Part shown: one piece after another, positions 43,665-54,300 of the stretch
Numbering within the stretch: the first letter of the stretch is position 1
How the letters are laid out: each line of letters opens with the position of its first letter
NCBI RefSeq assembly: GCF_000689255.1
Contig: NZ_HG964446.1
Span: 3,242,871-3,306,870 of the forward strand
Length of the DNA stretch: 64,000 nt
Reading direction: 5' to 3'
DNA from: Mycobacterium triplex
GTDB taxonomy: Bacteria > Actinomycetota > Actinomycetes > Mycobacteriales > Mycobacteriaceae
The notes under the pieces: model-generated
The model's input: the letters and a program-made list of their open reading frames with translations, nothing else
The model's database searches: none
What the model was told of the DNA's origin: nothing
Translations under genes and position numbers: made by a program

Positions 43665-45446
43665 CTACTTCCCGGGCGGAAGTTGGCGCGGCCCTTGGGG
43701 CGGGCGAAGTTCGCGCGGGCCGTCGCGCTCCGTCAGCTCCCGCGGGTGCTCGCTGTCCGCCGGTCCCAGCGGTAGGCCGTCGGCGTCTTTGACGCAGAGC
43801 CGCACCGAGGAGTGCCGACCCACCTGTGGGTGATCGTGCGTCTCGTGGTGGGTGCGCGACGACGCGACCCGACCGGTGGGTGCCGCATCGGTCGTCGACG
43901 ACCGATGCTCGCTCGGCTCAGAGCTCTCGGAGTCGAAAGTCACCTTGCGAGTACGCCTGAGCGCGAAGGTGATCTCCTCGACCTCTTCGAACACCTGGCG
44001 CGCGGTGCGCAGCGGCGCGGTGGTGTTGTCGATGGCCCGCGCGACGAAGGGCGGCACCAGCGGACGAATCCAGCGTGCCGCGGCCCGGGTCGCGTCGGGA
44101 ATCGAGGGGATCGACGGCATGGCGCGCTCGTCGGCCGGCTCGATCTGCGCGGGCAGGTTGTCCACCTCCGGCGCTGTCTCCTCGCGGGAAACCGCTGCAG
44201 CGGCGGGCAATTCGGGCACGGCCCGGCTGGCGGCCTCGGCCTCGGCGGCGATCGGCAGGTAGATGTCTTCCTGCACGGGTTCGAAAGTCCGCACCGACGC
44301 CGCGGGCTGCGGTCCCTCGATGGCTTCGGTGACTCGACGGCGTTGCTGCTCGCGGTCGATCTCGGTCTGCGCCTCGATGGCCAGGCGGGCCTGAGTGAGT
44401 TGGTGTTCGGCCCAAAGAATTTCGGCCTCACGGCGAACCTCGGCCCGCTTGATCGCGATCGCGGTGTCCGCATCGAGCTCGGCACGCTCACGCTCCGCGC
44501 GCGCCGTCGCGTGGCGATCCTGGGTGGTCTCACCGCGCCAGGTCCGCAGGATCAGCGGAAGCAAGTACACCAGCACGAAAAACGCGATGGTCAGCAACCG
44601 CAGCATCAGCGCCCCGACGCCGGCGAACGTCAGGTCGTTCATCGCGATCCAGCGCGCCCCGACGCCACCCGGGCCGGCCTCGGCCAGCACGCGTTGGCGG
44701 GCATCGTCCACGGCCCGCTGCTCACGCGAAATCGTGGCGTCCAATTCGGGCGCCTGGCGGTCGCGGGCCGCCAGCGCGGTGTCGAGCTCGCGCTGCGCAT
44801 CAGCCAGAAGCTCATTCGCCGTTCGGGTTTCGGGTCCGGCGCCGGGATCGCCGGTGATGCGGGTCTGCGGGCACGCCGGGCTGGGGTGGTATTCGCAACG
44901 CGCCACGACCAACGCGTCGTCCTGACCATTGCGGGCCTGGGTGACCGCGGCGTCCAGCGCGCTGCGCGCGGACCGAGTCTGTTGCAGCGCCGCCGACGCC
45001 TGCGCGACCGCCGGCGCCGAGTCCGCGGTACTGAGCGCGCGATCCTCGAGGCGGTGATCGATCGAGCGGGAGAACACGACCAGTGCGGCGAGTTCGCCGA
45101 CGACGACGCCGACCGCCACCGCCACGACGATCCGTCCCGCGATGCCGGGCCGACCGCGGTGAGGGCCGCTTGCGATGCCCCGCGTCACCGCCCCGACCAG
45201 CAGACCGAAGATCAGCGTCAGCGCGACTACGGCGATCAGCGGCCAGCGTGCCGATGCATCGACGGCCAAGGCCGCGACCAGCCACGCCAACACGGCTCCG
45301 AGCAGCACCACCGCGCCCGCGACGGCGTGGGTGGACCGCTCGTGACGTTCCCCCAATTCGCGCCAGTGTCCGCCGCCAAGCCAGGCGAGTACCCCCTCGA
45401 CCCGGGAGACGGCTGAGCGCGGCTCAATCAATTCGTGGGCGCCCAT
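43665..45446 (-). CDS. DUF4407 membrane protein, 593 aa
   Basis: Three N-terminal TM segments (from VAGAVVLLGAVLAWLVAALA, WPLIAVVALTLIFGLLVGAV and GRIVVAVAVGVVVGELAALV), an extracytoplasmic stretch with two Cys (RCEYHPSPACPQ), a fourth TM region (LMLRLLTIAFFVLVYLLPLI), then a long charged coiled-coil cytoplasmic part (TARAERERAELDAD onward) and a Pro/Glu-rich tail. This matches the DUF4407 layout and Rv1779c in size and place (from memory). Start ATG 45446 has GGAG upstream; the longer frame to 45566 is not supported. Role unknown. Confidence 0.87.
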   Translation of the reverse strand: MGAHELIEPRSAVSRVEGVLAWLGGGHWRELGERHERSTHAVAGAVVLLGAVLAWLVAALAVDASARWPLIAVVALTLIFGLLVGAVTRGIASGPHRGRPGIAGRIVVAVAVGVVVGELAALVVFSRSIDHRLEDRALSTADSAPAVAQASAALQQTRSARSALDAAVTQARNGQDDALVVARCEYHPSPACPQTRITGDPGAGPETRTANELLADAQRELDTALAARDRQAPELDATISREQRAVDDARQRVLAEAGPGGVGARWIAMNDLTFAGVGALMLRLLTIAFFVLVYLLPLILRTWRGETTQDRHATARAERERAELDADTAIAIKRAEVRREAEILWAEHQLTQARLAIEAQTEIDREQQRRRVTEAIEGPQPAASVRTFEPVQEDIYLPIAAEAEAASRAVPELPAAAAVSREETAPEVDNLPAQIEPADERAMPSIPSIPDATRAAARWIRPLVPPFVARAIDNTTAPLRTARQVFEEVEEITFALRRTRKVTFDSESSEPSEHRSSTTDAAPTGRVASSRTHHETHDHPQVGRHSSVRLCVKDADGLPLGPADSEHPRELTERDGPRELRPPQGPRQLPPGK

Positions 45447-45637
45447 CAGACTCCAACACCTCCGCCGTCCAGCCTCCCAGGCGATCGGTCGACACACCGA
45501 ATCGAAGCGCCGACTGTGGCGTTGTTCACAACACGTCGCCGCCTCGCCGACGCGACCGTCCCGCACCGAGGTGAAATTCCTACGACGCGGACAGATCAGC
45601 TAAGTTTCCGGCAGGTGGCGTGAGACGGTATAAGCCT

Positions 45638-46195
45638 ATGCAAAACCACGACTACGTCACCTACGAGGAGTTCGGACGCCGATTCTTCGAAGTCGCCGTC
45701 ACTCCCGAGCGTGTCGCCGCCGCATTCGCCGATATCGCCGGCAACGAATTCGCGATGGAACCGATTGCGCAGGGACCCGCCGGAATCGCGAAGGTCAGCG
45801 CCAACGTCAAGATCCAAGACCCGCGCGTCACACGGCGGTTGGGCGACAGCATCACTTTCGTCATTCACATTCCGCTGTCAATCGACCTGCTGCTGGATTT
45901 GCGACTCGACAAGCAGCGTTTTCAGGTCTCCGGGGACATCGCGTTGCGCGCGACGGCCCGCGCCGCCGAACCACTGGTGCTGATCGTCGACGTCGCGAAG
46001 CCGCGGCCCTCCGATATCACCGTCAATGTGTCGTCGCAGTCGTTCCGCGGCGAGATACTGCGCATCCTGGCCGGCGTAGACGGCGAGATTCGCCGATTCA
46101 TCGCCCAATACGTCGCCGACGAAATCGACGCACCGCAATCGCAAGCCGCTCAGATCATCGACGTGGAGGAGAAGCTGAACGAAGCCTGGCCGTAG
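45638..46195 (+). CDS. Conserved hypothetical protein (Rv1780-like), 185 aa
   Basis: Opens MQNHDYVTYEEFGRRFFEVAVTPERV and looks like a single alpha/beta domain with a hydrophobic central strand (FVIHIPLSIDLLLDL) and a helical C-terminus. Size and position match Rv1780 (187 aa, from memory), divergent from the DUF4407 gene. GTG 45620 six codons upstream is an alternative start. I do not recognise a catalytic motif. Confidence 0.8.
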   Translation: MQNHDYVTYEEFGRRFFEVAVTPERVAAAFADIAGNEFAMEPIAQGPAGIAKVSANVKIQDPRVTRRLGDSITFVIHIPLSIDLLLDLRLDKQRFQVSGDIALRATARAAEPLVLIVDVAKPRPSDITVNVSSQSFRGEILRILAGVDGEIRRFIAQYVADEIDAPQSQAAQIIDVEEKLNEAWP

Positions 46196-46336
46196 CCGAG
46201 CCGAGCCGAGCCGAAACACGTTGACCGACAGGGTAATAACGAGCCGGACGCAACGCGCGGGTTTATCGGGTCACCGTCCGCGGGTACGCGGTGGGGAACC
46301 CGACTCACGGCACGGTTTCAAGAGGAGCGACAAACC

Positions 46337-46765
46337 TTGGCACAAGTGGATGTTTCGACCAGGTCTGACCTGGAGCCGAGCGCAGCCTGGAAACTGGCGT
46401 CCGATCTTGCTCGATTCGCCGAGTGGATGACGATCTTCGGCGGTTGGCGCGGCGAGCTCCCCTCGACGATCGAGCAGGGCACCAAAGTATCGTCGTGCAT
46501 CAAGGTGAAGGGGTTCCGCAACGTCGTCCACTGGACGGTGACCCGCTACGACGAGCCCAATTCGATTGAGCTGCAAGGTCGCGGCCGCGGTGGAATCCGG
46601 ATCACCGTGACGATGGCGGTCACCGACATGCACCCCGGATCGACATTCGACCTCACCGCCGACCTGCGCGGGGGCGTGCTCAGCGGGCCGGTCGGCAAGG
46701 TCGTGGCCAGAGTGCTCCGGTCCGACGTGCGCAGGTCGGTGGAAAACCTCGCCGCGATGCAATAG
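46337..46765 (+). CDS. SRPBCC-fold protein of the Rv0910 type, 142 aa
   Basis: Sequence resembles Rv0910, annotated as the toxin of a type II toxin-antitoxin family with a START/polyketide-cyclase fold: DLEPSAAWKLASDLARFAEW, IEQGTKVSSCIKVKGFRN and GPVGKVVARVLRSDVRRSVENL. TTG 46337 is the start, with AGAGGAGC upstream. No recognisable antitoxin gene (Rv0909-like) is adjacent, so a toxin role here is doubtful; a small-ligand-binding role is equally possible. Not in this place in M. tuberculosis, so it seems inserted. Confidence 0.8.
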   Translation: MAQVDVSTRSDLEPSAAWKLASDLARFAEWMTIFGGWRGELPSTIEQGTKVSSCIKVKGFRNVVHWTVTRYDEPNSIELQGRGRGGIRITVTMAVTDMHPGSTFDLTADLRGGVLSGPVGKVVARVLRSDVRRSVENLAAMQ

Positions 46766-46803
46766 CCGCGAGATAACCCGCTCGCGCGCAGGAGTGGCCG
46801 CGC

Positions 46804-47274
46804 TTACTCCGGGTCCCACGACAACAGCCGACGGACCGGCCGTGTCTCGATCGCATTGACCGTCAACGACCGGCGCGCGATCCGCCACCCCGCCTCCGTT
46901 GACTCGTACTCGTCGTCATAGCGCACATGCCAAGCCGCATCGATCACCCCATCGGCGCGCTGCGTCCAGTGATGTGCGACGCACGCGATCCGACCGCGTG
47001 CCGTCCCCGGCCGCGGCCCCTGGTCGTACACCTCACCGATGATCGCGTGCTCGGTACGCGCGACCGCGGCCACCGCCGCGACCGCCGTCGCGATGGCCGG
47101 TCGCCCGCGATGCGAATGAACCGGGGTGAGCACGGCCGGCGGCTCAGGCACCACCAGCTCGGCCTCTGCCGTGAAAAGCTTTGCCACAGAATCAAATTGG
47201 CGGTCATCGACGCCGGCCGCATAGCGGTGCACCACATCGCTGAGGGCGGCTCGGTCGTTAGGTGAGAGGGCCAT
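46804..47274 (-). CDS. SnoaL/NTF2-like protein, 156 aa
   Basis: DRAALSDVVHRYAAGVDDRQFDSVAKLFTAEAEL is the usual opening of SnoaL-like (PF13577) proteins, with the conserved RYAAGVDxxxFD and LFxxDA-type pattern, a cone-shaped alpha+beta barrel. The C-terminal GWRIARRSLTVNAIE is the matching last strand. It lies 9 nt after malQ on the same strand, so it is probably read through from malQ. No catalytic residue can be assigned. Confidence 0.85.
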   Translation of the reverse strand: MALSPNDRAALSDVVHRYAAGVDDRQFDSVAKLFTAEAELVVPEPPAVLTPVHSHRGRPAIATAVAAVAAVARTEHAIIGEVYDQGPRPGTARGRIACVAHHWTQRADGVIDAAWHVRYDDEYESTEAGWRIARRSLTVNAIETRPVRRLLSWDPE

Positions 47275-47283
47275 GGCGCGCGG

Positions 47284-49425
47284 TCAGATGGTCGGCGGCG
47301 CGAGGGTGGCCCGCACCGCCTCGGCCAGCGCGGCGGCCCGGCGATTGGTGAAGACGTCCTCGAGCATCACCGGTTTGCCGTCGGGGCCGGTCAGCGGAAC
47401 CCGCCAGTTCGGATATTCGTCGGTGGTGCCCGGCTGATTCTGGGTTCGACGATCGCCGACCGCATCGGTCAGCGCCACGCCCAACAATCGGGACGGCGTT
47501 CGGCCCAGGTAGCGGTAGAGCGCGGAGATGATGTGTTCCGCGTCGTCGTCGTGCTCGCCGAGCAGCCCCACCCGGCGCAGCTCGGCCATCCAGGCCGCAA
47601 GTTCCGCGCGGTCGGACTCGAGTTCCTCGGCGACCGGGCGGGTCAGCAATCCCAGCTCCTCACGCAGCCGGACGTGATCGCCGGCCAGATACCCGGCGGT
47701 CGGCGGCAGGTCGTGGGTCGTCACCGACGACAGGCAGTACTCGCGCCAGCGCTCGGCGGGCAGGGGGCCTCCGGTTCCGTCGCGGTCGAGCTCGAACCAC
47801 AGCAGCGAGGTGCCCAACAAGCCTCGTAACAACAGGTAGTCGCGGACCCACGGTTCGACCGTGCCGAGATCCTCGCCGACCACCAGCGCACCGGCGCGGT
47901 GCGCTTCCAGCGCGACGATGCCGATCATCGCTTCGTGGTCGTAGCGCACATAGGTGCCCTCGGTCGGCGGGGCGCCCTCGGGGATCCACCAGAGCCGGAA
48001 CAACCCGATGATGTGGTCGATACGAACGCCGCCGGCATGCCGCAGCACGGCCCGGATCAGCGCCCGGAACGGCCGGTACTCCTGCTCCTCCAGGCGATCG
48101 GGCCGCCAGGGCGGCTGCGACCAGTCCTGGCCGAGCTGATTGAACTCGTCGGGCGGCGCGCCCGCGGTCACTCCCAGCGCCAGCACATCCTGCAGCGCCC
48201 AGGCGTCGGCCCCGTTCGGGTGCACACCGACCGCCAGATCGTGCATGATCCCCAACGACATGCCCGCCCGGACCGCCTGTGACTGGGCCGCGGCGAGTTG
48301 CTCGTCGAGTTGCCATTGCAGCCAGCGATGGAAATCAACCGCATCCGCGTGCTTTTCGGCGAACCGTGCGACACCGATCGCGGTGGGATGCTGCAGGAAA
48401 TTGGGCCAGCAGTGCCAGTCGCCGCCATACTTTTCGGCCAGCGCGCACCAGACGGCGAAGTCGTCGAGCGCTTTGCCTTCCCGCTCACGGAAGGCGGCAT
48501 AGGCCAGCTCCCGGCCCGCCGACCGCGGTGCTCGATAGACCAGCTTGAGCGCCTCCCGCTTGGCCGTCCAGGCACTGTCACGGTCGATCGCATCGAGCTT
48601 CCCGGCGCGCTGTTGGACATCGTCGCGCAGCCGCCGCAGCCGGCCGCGCTTGGCCAGGCCGGCGAACTCCGGGATGGACTCGACGCGAAGATAAAGCGGA
48701 TTGAAGAAGCGCCGCGACGTCGGAAGATACGGAGACGGCTCCATCGGGATCGTCGGGGTGGCCGCATGCAGCGGATTGACCAGCAGGTAGTCGGCGCCGT
48801 GCCGGGACGCCGACCAGACCGCCAGATCCGTCAGGTCGGTGAGGTCACCGACGCCCCACGATTGCTCGGACCGCACGCTGTACAGCTGGGTGGCCAGACC
48901 CCACGCCCGGCGCGCGCCGAGTTGCTCCGGTAACCCGAGCCAGTCGGGCGTCACGATCAGCGCCGCACTGGTTTCGATGCCCCTGGACCGCAGATGCAAG
49001 CGGTGGTACCCCAGCGGCAGATCGGTGGGCAAGACAAAACTGGCCTCGCCTACCCAGCGTCCGTCCAGGTTGAACGGGGGCGTGAAGTTGTCGACCTGTT
49101 GCACGCCGCCGTGCACGGTGCCGTCCTCGAGCCGCAACAACACTTCGGCGGGATCACCGTGGGTGACGTGCACCCAGAACCGGGTCGGGGCGCCGGTGCG
49201 CGCCACGATGGTCGCGGGCAGCTGACGCGACCAGTACGTGCGCAACTGACCGGCCAAGGCCTCGTTGCGGGCCTGCTCGGTGTCGGCCTGGACATCGAGA
49301 GCCGCGAGCACGGACACCAGCGTGCTCTCCGATATCTGAACCTGGCGGCCCGTCCAGTCCTCGTACCAAGTGGCAATGCCGAATCGGCCGGCAAGTTCGA
49401 CCAACGAAGGTGCGAGCTCAGTCAT
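47284..49425 (-). CDS. malQ: 4-alpha-glucanotransferase (amylomaltase), 713 aa
   Basis: GH77 enzyme that transfers maltodextrin segments. Diagnostic blocks: SWGVGDLTDL, GGVRIDHIIGLFRLWW (catalytic Asp region), ALVVGEDLGTVEP (acid/base Glu), and TTHDLPPTAGYL. A long N-terminal domain precedes the barrel, as in actinobacterial MalQ. Same place and direction as Rv1781c beside ESX-5 (from memory). ATG 49425 (MTELAPSL) is used; ATG 49434 is three codons upstream. Confidence 0.95.
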   Translation of the reverse strand: MTELAPSLVELAGRFGIATWYEDWTGRQVQISESTLVSVLAALDVQADTEQARNEALAGQLRTYWSRQLPATIVARTGAPTRFWVHVTHGDPAEVLLRLEDGTVHGGVQQVDNFTPPFNLDGRWVGEASFVLPTDLPLGYHRLHLRSRGIETSAALIVTPDWLGLPEQLGARRAWGLATQLYSVRSEQSWGVGDLTDLTDLAVWSASRHGADYLLVNPLHAATPTIPMEPSPYLPTSRRFFNPLYLRVESIPEFAGLAKRGRLRRLRDDVQQRAGKLDAIDRDSAWTAKREALKLVYRAPRSAGRELAYAAFREREGKALDDFAVWCALAEKYGGDWHCWPNFLQHPTAIGVARFAEKHADAVDFHRWLQWQLDEQLAAAQSQAVRAGMSLGIMHDLAVGVHPNGADAWALQDVLALGVTAGAPPDEFNQLGQDWSQPPWRPDRLEEQEYRPFRALIRAVLRHAGGVRIDHIIGLFRLWWIPEGAPPTEGTYVRYDHEAMIGIVALEAHRAGALVVGEDLGTVEPWVRDYLLLRGLLGTSLLWFELDRDGTGGPLPAERWREYCLSSVTTHDLPPTAGYLAGDHVRLREELGLLTRPVAEELESDRAELAAWMAELRRVGLLGEHDDDAEHIISALYRYLGRTPSRLLGVALTDAVGDRRTQNQPGTTDEYPNWRVPLTGPDGKPVMLEDVFTNRRAAALAEAVRATLAPPTI

Positions 49426-49784
49426 GGCGCCCATCTTGCTGCCAAACGCCGCCGGGCACGACGCGGGCCGATTACTTAGCAGGTCAGGCGAATGCTCGAC
49501 AGGACGGGTTGGCCGGGCGCGGCTACGATCCCATAGGAGAGAGAAACAGTCCGGCCGGGGGATCCAGTGGGGAACTTGGAAACTGCCAGCTCAGCGGCGC
49601 TTGCCGGCGCTGTGCGGGCGGGTGCTGCCGTTTGGCGCCGGCCGGATTGATAGACGCGACGAGGCGTGGAAGTGAACGCCGCATTGCGTTACATGGCGAG
49701 GTCATTGCGGGTGGCTTACGGTTATCGATGTGATTCGCGTGCTGGACGGTGTCCAGGCGTTCCAACAGACCGGATGGTGAATTA
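49426..49784. other. Divergent intergenic region malQ / eccB5
   Basis: About 359 bp, presumably holding the promoters of malQ and of the ESX-5 operon. No open frame looks real. I could not identify a clear sigma site by eye; GGATGGTG lies upstream of the eccB5 GTG but is a weak Shine-Dalgarno. Confidence 0.5.
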
Positions 49785-51305
49785 GTGGCGGAAGAGAGTC
49801 GCGGGCAGCGCGGCTCGGGGTACGGCCTCGGGCTATCGACGCGCACGCAGGTGACCGGCTATCAGTTCCTTGCTCGCCGGACCTCGATGGCGCTGACCCG
49901 CTGGCGGGTCCGGATGGAGGTCGAGCCGGGACGGCGCCAGACTTTGGCGATCGTGGCGTCGGTCTCGGCGGCGGTGGTGATCTGCCTGGGTGCCCTGCTG
50001 TACTCGTTCATCAGCCCGGCCGGGACGGTCGGGGATTCCCCGATCATCGCCGACCGCGACTCCGGCGCGTTGTACGTCCGGGTCGGCGACAAGCTCTACC
50101 CGGCACTGAACCTGGCCTCGGCCCGGTTGATCACGGGCCGACCCGACAACCCGCACCTGGTCCGGGCCAGCCAGATCGCCAACATCCCGCGCGGCCCGAT
50201 GGTGGGCATCCCGGGTGCGCCGTCCAACTTCGGGGCGAAGACCCCGCCCTCGTCGTCGTGGCTGATCTGCGATGCCGTGGCCGGCTCGACCGGCGTCGGC
50301 GCGCCGTCGGGTGTGACCGTGACGGTGATCGACGGCACGCCCGACCTCAGCAACCGCCGGCATGTACTCAGCGGTTCCGACGCCGTCGTGTTGAGCTACA
50401 GCGGCGACACCTGGGTGATCCGGGAAGGACGCCGGTCGCGCATCGACGCGGCCAACCGTTCGGTCCTGTTGCCGCTCGGGTTGACGCCCGAACAAGTGAG
50501 CATGGCTAAGCCGATGAGTCGCGCCCTGTTCGACGCGTTGCCGGTGGGTCCCGAACTGACGGTGCCCGAAGTGCAGAACGCCGGCACCCCGGCAACCTTC
50601 CCCGGTGCTCCCGGCCCGGTGGGGACCATCCTCGTCACGCCGCAGATCAGTGGGCCGCAACAGTATTCGCTGGTGCTGCCCGACGGCGTGCAGACACTGC
50701 CGCCGCTGGTCGCCCAGATCATGCAGAACGCCGGCGGTGCGAACAACAGCAAGCCGGTGACGGTGGAACCCGCGGCGCTGGCCAAGATGCCGGTGGTCAA
50801 CAAGCTGGACCTGTCGTCGTATCCGGACAACCCGTTGAACGTCACGGACCTTCGGGAGAACCCGGCGACCTGCTGGTGGTGGCAGAAGACCAGCGGCGAG
50901 AACCGGGCCCGTATCCAGGTGGTGTCCGGACCGACCATCCCGGTGTCCCAACCCGAGACGAAAAAGGTTGTGTCGCTGGTGAAGTCGGACACCACCGGCC
51001 GCACTGCCGACCAGGTCTACTTCGGTCCTAACTTCGCGAACTTCGTCGCCGTCACCGGCAACGATCCCGGTGCCAAGACCACCGAATCGCTATGGTGGGT
51101 GACGGATGCCGGTGCGCGATTCGGGGTGGACGACACCCGCGACGTGCGCGAGGCGCTGGGTCTGCAAACTCAGGCGAGCCTGGCGCCGTGGGTGGCGCTG
51201 CGGCTCCTTCCGCAAGGCCCGACGCTGTCGCGGGCCGATGCGCTGGTGGAGCACGACACCCTCCCGATGGATATGTCCCCTGCAGAGTTGGTGGTACCGA
51301 AGTGA
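49785..51305 (+). CDS. eccB5: ESX-5 type VII secretion protein EccB5, 506 aa
   Basis: Sequence and length agree with M. tuberculosis EccB5 (506 aa; from memory): AEESRGQRGSGYGLGLSTR at the N-terminus, one TM (residues 54-75), then a large periplasmic domain with SPIIADRDSGALYVRVG and the conserved Cys pair (LICDAV, TCWWW). GTG 49785 reproduces exactly the known length; frames from 49749 add a spurious lead. EccB5 forms part of the hexameric membrane complex with EccC5, EccD5, EccE5. Overlaps eccC5 by 4 nt (GTGA). Confidence 0.97.
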   Translation: MAEESRGQRGSGYGLGLSTRTQVTGYQFLARRTSMALTRWRVRMEVEPGRRQTLAIVASVSAAVVICLGALLYSFISPAGTVGDSPIIADRDSGALYVRVGDKLYPALNLASARLITGRPDNPHLVRASQIANIPRGPMVGIPGAPSNFGAKTPPSSSWLICDAVAGSTGVGAPSGVTVTVIDGTPDLSNRRHVLSGSDAVVLSYSGDTWVIREGRRSRIDAANRSVLLPLGLTPEQVSMAKPMSRALFDALPVGPELTVPEVQNAGTPATFPGAPGPVGTILVTPQISGPQQYSLVLPDGVQTLPPLVAQIMQNAGGANNSKPVTVEPAALAKMPVVNKLDLSSYPDNPLNVTDLRENPATCWWWQKTSGENRARIQVVSGPTIPVSQPETKKVVSLVKSDTTGRTADQVYFGPNFANFVAVTGNDPGAKTTESLWWVTDAGARFGVDDTRDVREALGLQTQASLAPWVALRLLPQGPTLSRADALVEHDTLPMDMSPAELVVPK

Positions 51306-54300
51306 AGCGTGGATTCGCCCGGCCTACACCGGAGAAGCCTCCGGTAATCAAGCCGGAAAACATCGTCCTGCCGACGCCGCTGAGCATTCCTCCGCCGGAG
51401 GGCAAACCCGTATGGCTGATCATCGTCGGCGTCCTGGTGATCGGCTTGCTGATCGGCATGATCGCGATGGTCTTCGGCAGCGGCTCCCACGTGTTCGGCG
51501 GCGCCGGCGCGATCTTCCCGATCTTCATGATCGGCGGCGTCGCGATGATGATGTTCGGCGGCCGGTTCGGCGGTCAGCAGCAGCAGATGAGCCGCCCCAA
51601 GCTCGACTCGATGCGCGCCCAGTTCATGCTGATGCTGGACATGCTGCGCGAGACCGCCCACGAGTCGGCCGACAGCATGGACGCCAACTACCGGTGGTTC
51701 CACCCGGCTCCCGACACGCTGTCCGCCGCGGTGGGCTCGGCGCGGATGTGGGAGCGCAAGCCCGACGGCAAGGACCTCAACTTCGGTGTCGTCCGCGTCG
51801 GCGTGGGTATGACGCGTCCCGAGGTGACCTGGGGTGAACCCCAGAACATGCCGACCGACATCGAGCTGGAACCGGTAACCGGTAAGGCGCTTCAGGAATT
51901 CGGTCGCTACCAAAGCGTGGTCTACAACCTGCCCAAGATGGTTTCCCTGCTGGTGGAGCCCTGGTATGCGCTGATCGGTGAGCGCCCGCAGGTGCTGGGG
52001 TTGATGCGCGCGATCGTCTGCCAGCTGGCGTTCTCCCACGGCCCCGACCACGTACAGATGGTCGTGGTCACCTCCGACTTGGACGAATGGGATTGGGTCA
52101 AGTGGCTGCCGCACTTCGGTGACGCCCGGCGCCAGGATGCGGCGGGCAATGCCCGCATGGTGTACAGCTCGGTGCGCGAGTTCGCCGCAGAGCAAGCCGA
52201 ATTGTTCGCCGGCCGTGGGTCGTTCACGCCTCGCCACGCCAGCTCGTCGGCGCAGACCCCGACGCCGCACACGGTGATCATCGCCGACGCTGTCGACCCC
52301 CAATGGGAGTACGTGATCAGCGCCGAAGGCGTGGACGGCGTCACGTTCTTCGATCTGACCGGTTCTTCGATGTGGACGTCGGTTCCGGAGCGGACGCTGC
52401 GGTTCGACGACAAGGGCGTGATCGAGGCGCTGCCTCGCGACCGTGACACCTGGATGGTGATCGACGACAAGCCGTGGTTCTTCGCGCTGACCGACCAGGT
52501 CAGCGCAGCCGAAGCCGAAGAGTTCAGCCAGAAGCTGGCGCACTGGCGTCTCGCGGAGGCCTATGAGGAGATCGGCCAGCGGGTCGCGCACATCGGCGCC
52601 CGGGACATCTTGGCCTACTACGGCGTCGACGATCCCGGCGACATCGACTTCGACGCGCTTTGGGGTGCCCGCACCGACACGATGGGCCGCTCCCGGTTGC
52701 GGGTGCCGTTCGGCAATCGTTCCGACAACGGGGAGCTGCTCTTCCTGGACATGAAGTCGCTGGACGAAGGCGGCGACGGCCCGCACGGCGTCATGTCCGG
52801 AACAACGGGTTCCGGTAAGTCGACGCTGGTGCGCACCGTGATCGAGTCACTGATGCTCGCGCACCCGCCCGAGGAGCTGCAGTTCGTCCTGGCCGACCTC
52901 AAGGGTGGGTCGGCGGTCAAGCCGTTCGCCGGGGTGCCGCACGTCTCGCGGATCATCACCGACCTCGAAGAAGACCAGGCGCTGATGGAGCGCTTCCTGG
53001 ACGCGCTGTGGGGCGAGATCGCCCGGCGCAAGGCGGTGTGTGACAACGCCGGAGTCGACGACGCCAAGGAATACAACTCGGTGCGGGCCAGGATGCGCGC
53101 CCGCGGCCAGGACATGCCGCCGCTGCCGATGCTCGTGGTGGTTATCGACGAGTTCTACGAGTGGTTCCGCATCATGCCGACCGCGGTCGACGTCCTCGAC
53201 TCGATCGGCCGGCAGGGCCGCGCTTACTGGATCCACCTGATGATGGCCTCGCAGACGATCGAGAGCCGCGCCGAAAAGCTCATGGAGAACATGGGTTACC
53301 GGTTGGTGCTGAAAGCGCGTACCGCCGGCGCCGCGCAGGCCGCGGGTGTGCCCAACGCCGTGAACCTGCCCGCGCAAGCCGGTCTGGGTTACTTCCGTCG
53401 CAGCCTTGAGGACATCGTCCGGTTCCAGGCCGAGTTCCTGTGGCGTGACTACTACTCGCGCGGTGTCACCGTCGACGGCGAAGAAGCGCCGGTGCTGGTA
53501 CACAGCATCGATTACATTCGACCGCAGCTGTTTACCAATTCGTTCACCCCGCTCGAGGTCAGTGTCGGTGGGCCGGACATCGAGCCGCCGCCCATCATCG
53601 GCAACGGCGAGGTGCTCGAGGCCGAGAGCGCCGAGAGCGAAGAAGACGACGAAGGCATCAGGACGCCCAAGGTCGGCACCGAGATCATCAACCAGCTGCG
53701 CAAGATCGACTTCGAGCCGTACCGCTTGTGGCAGCCGCCGCTGACGCAGCCCATCGCGATCGACGAATTGGTCAACCGGTTCCTCGGCCGCCCCTGGGAC
53801 CAGGACTACGGCTCGGCCAGGGATCTGACATTCCCGATCGGGATCATCGACCGGCCGTTCAAACACGACCAGCCGCCGTGGACCGTGGACACCTCCGGGC
53901 CGGGCGCCAACGTGTTGATCCTCGGCGCCGGTGGTGCGGGCAAGACCACGGCCCTGCAGACGCTGATCTGCGCGGCCGCGCTGACCCACACGCCCGAGCA
54001 GATCCAGTTCTACTGCCTGGCCTACAGCGGGACCGCGCTGACGACGATCGCGCGGCTGCCGCACGTGGGTGAGGTCGCCGGTCCGACCGACCCGTACGGC
54101 GTCCGCCGCACGGTAGCCGAACTGCTGGCGCTGGTGCGCGAGCGCAAGCGCAGCTTCCTCGAGTACGGCATCGCCTCGATGGACATGTTCCGGCGCCGCA
54201 AGTTCGGCGACGAGGCCGGCCCGGTGCCCAACGACGGCTTCGGCGACGTCTACCTGGTGGTCGACAACTACCGGGCGCTGGCCGAGGAAAACGAGGTGCT

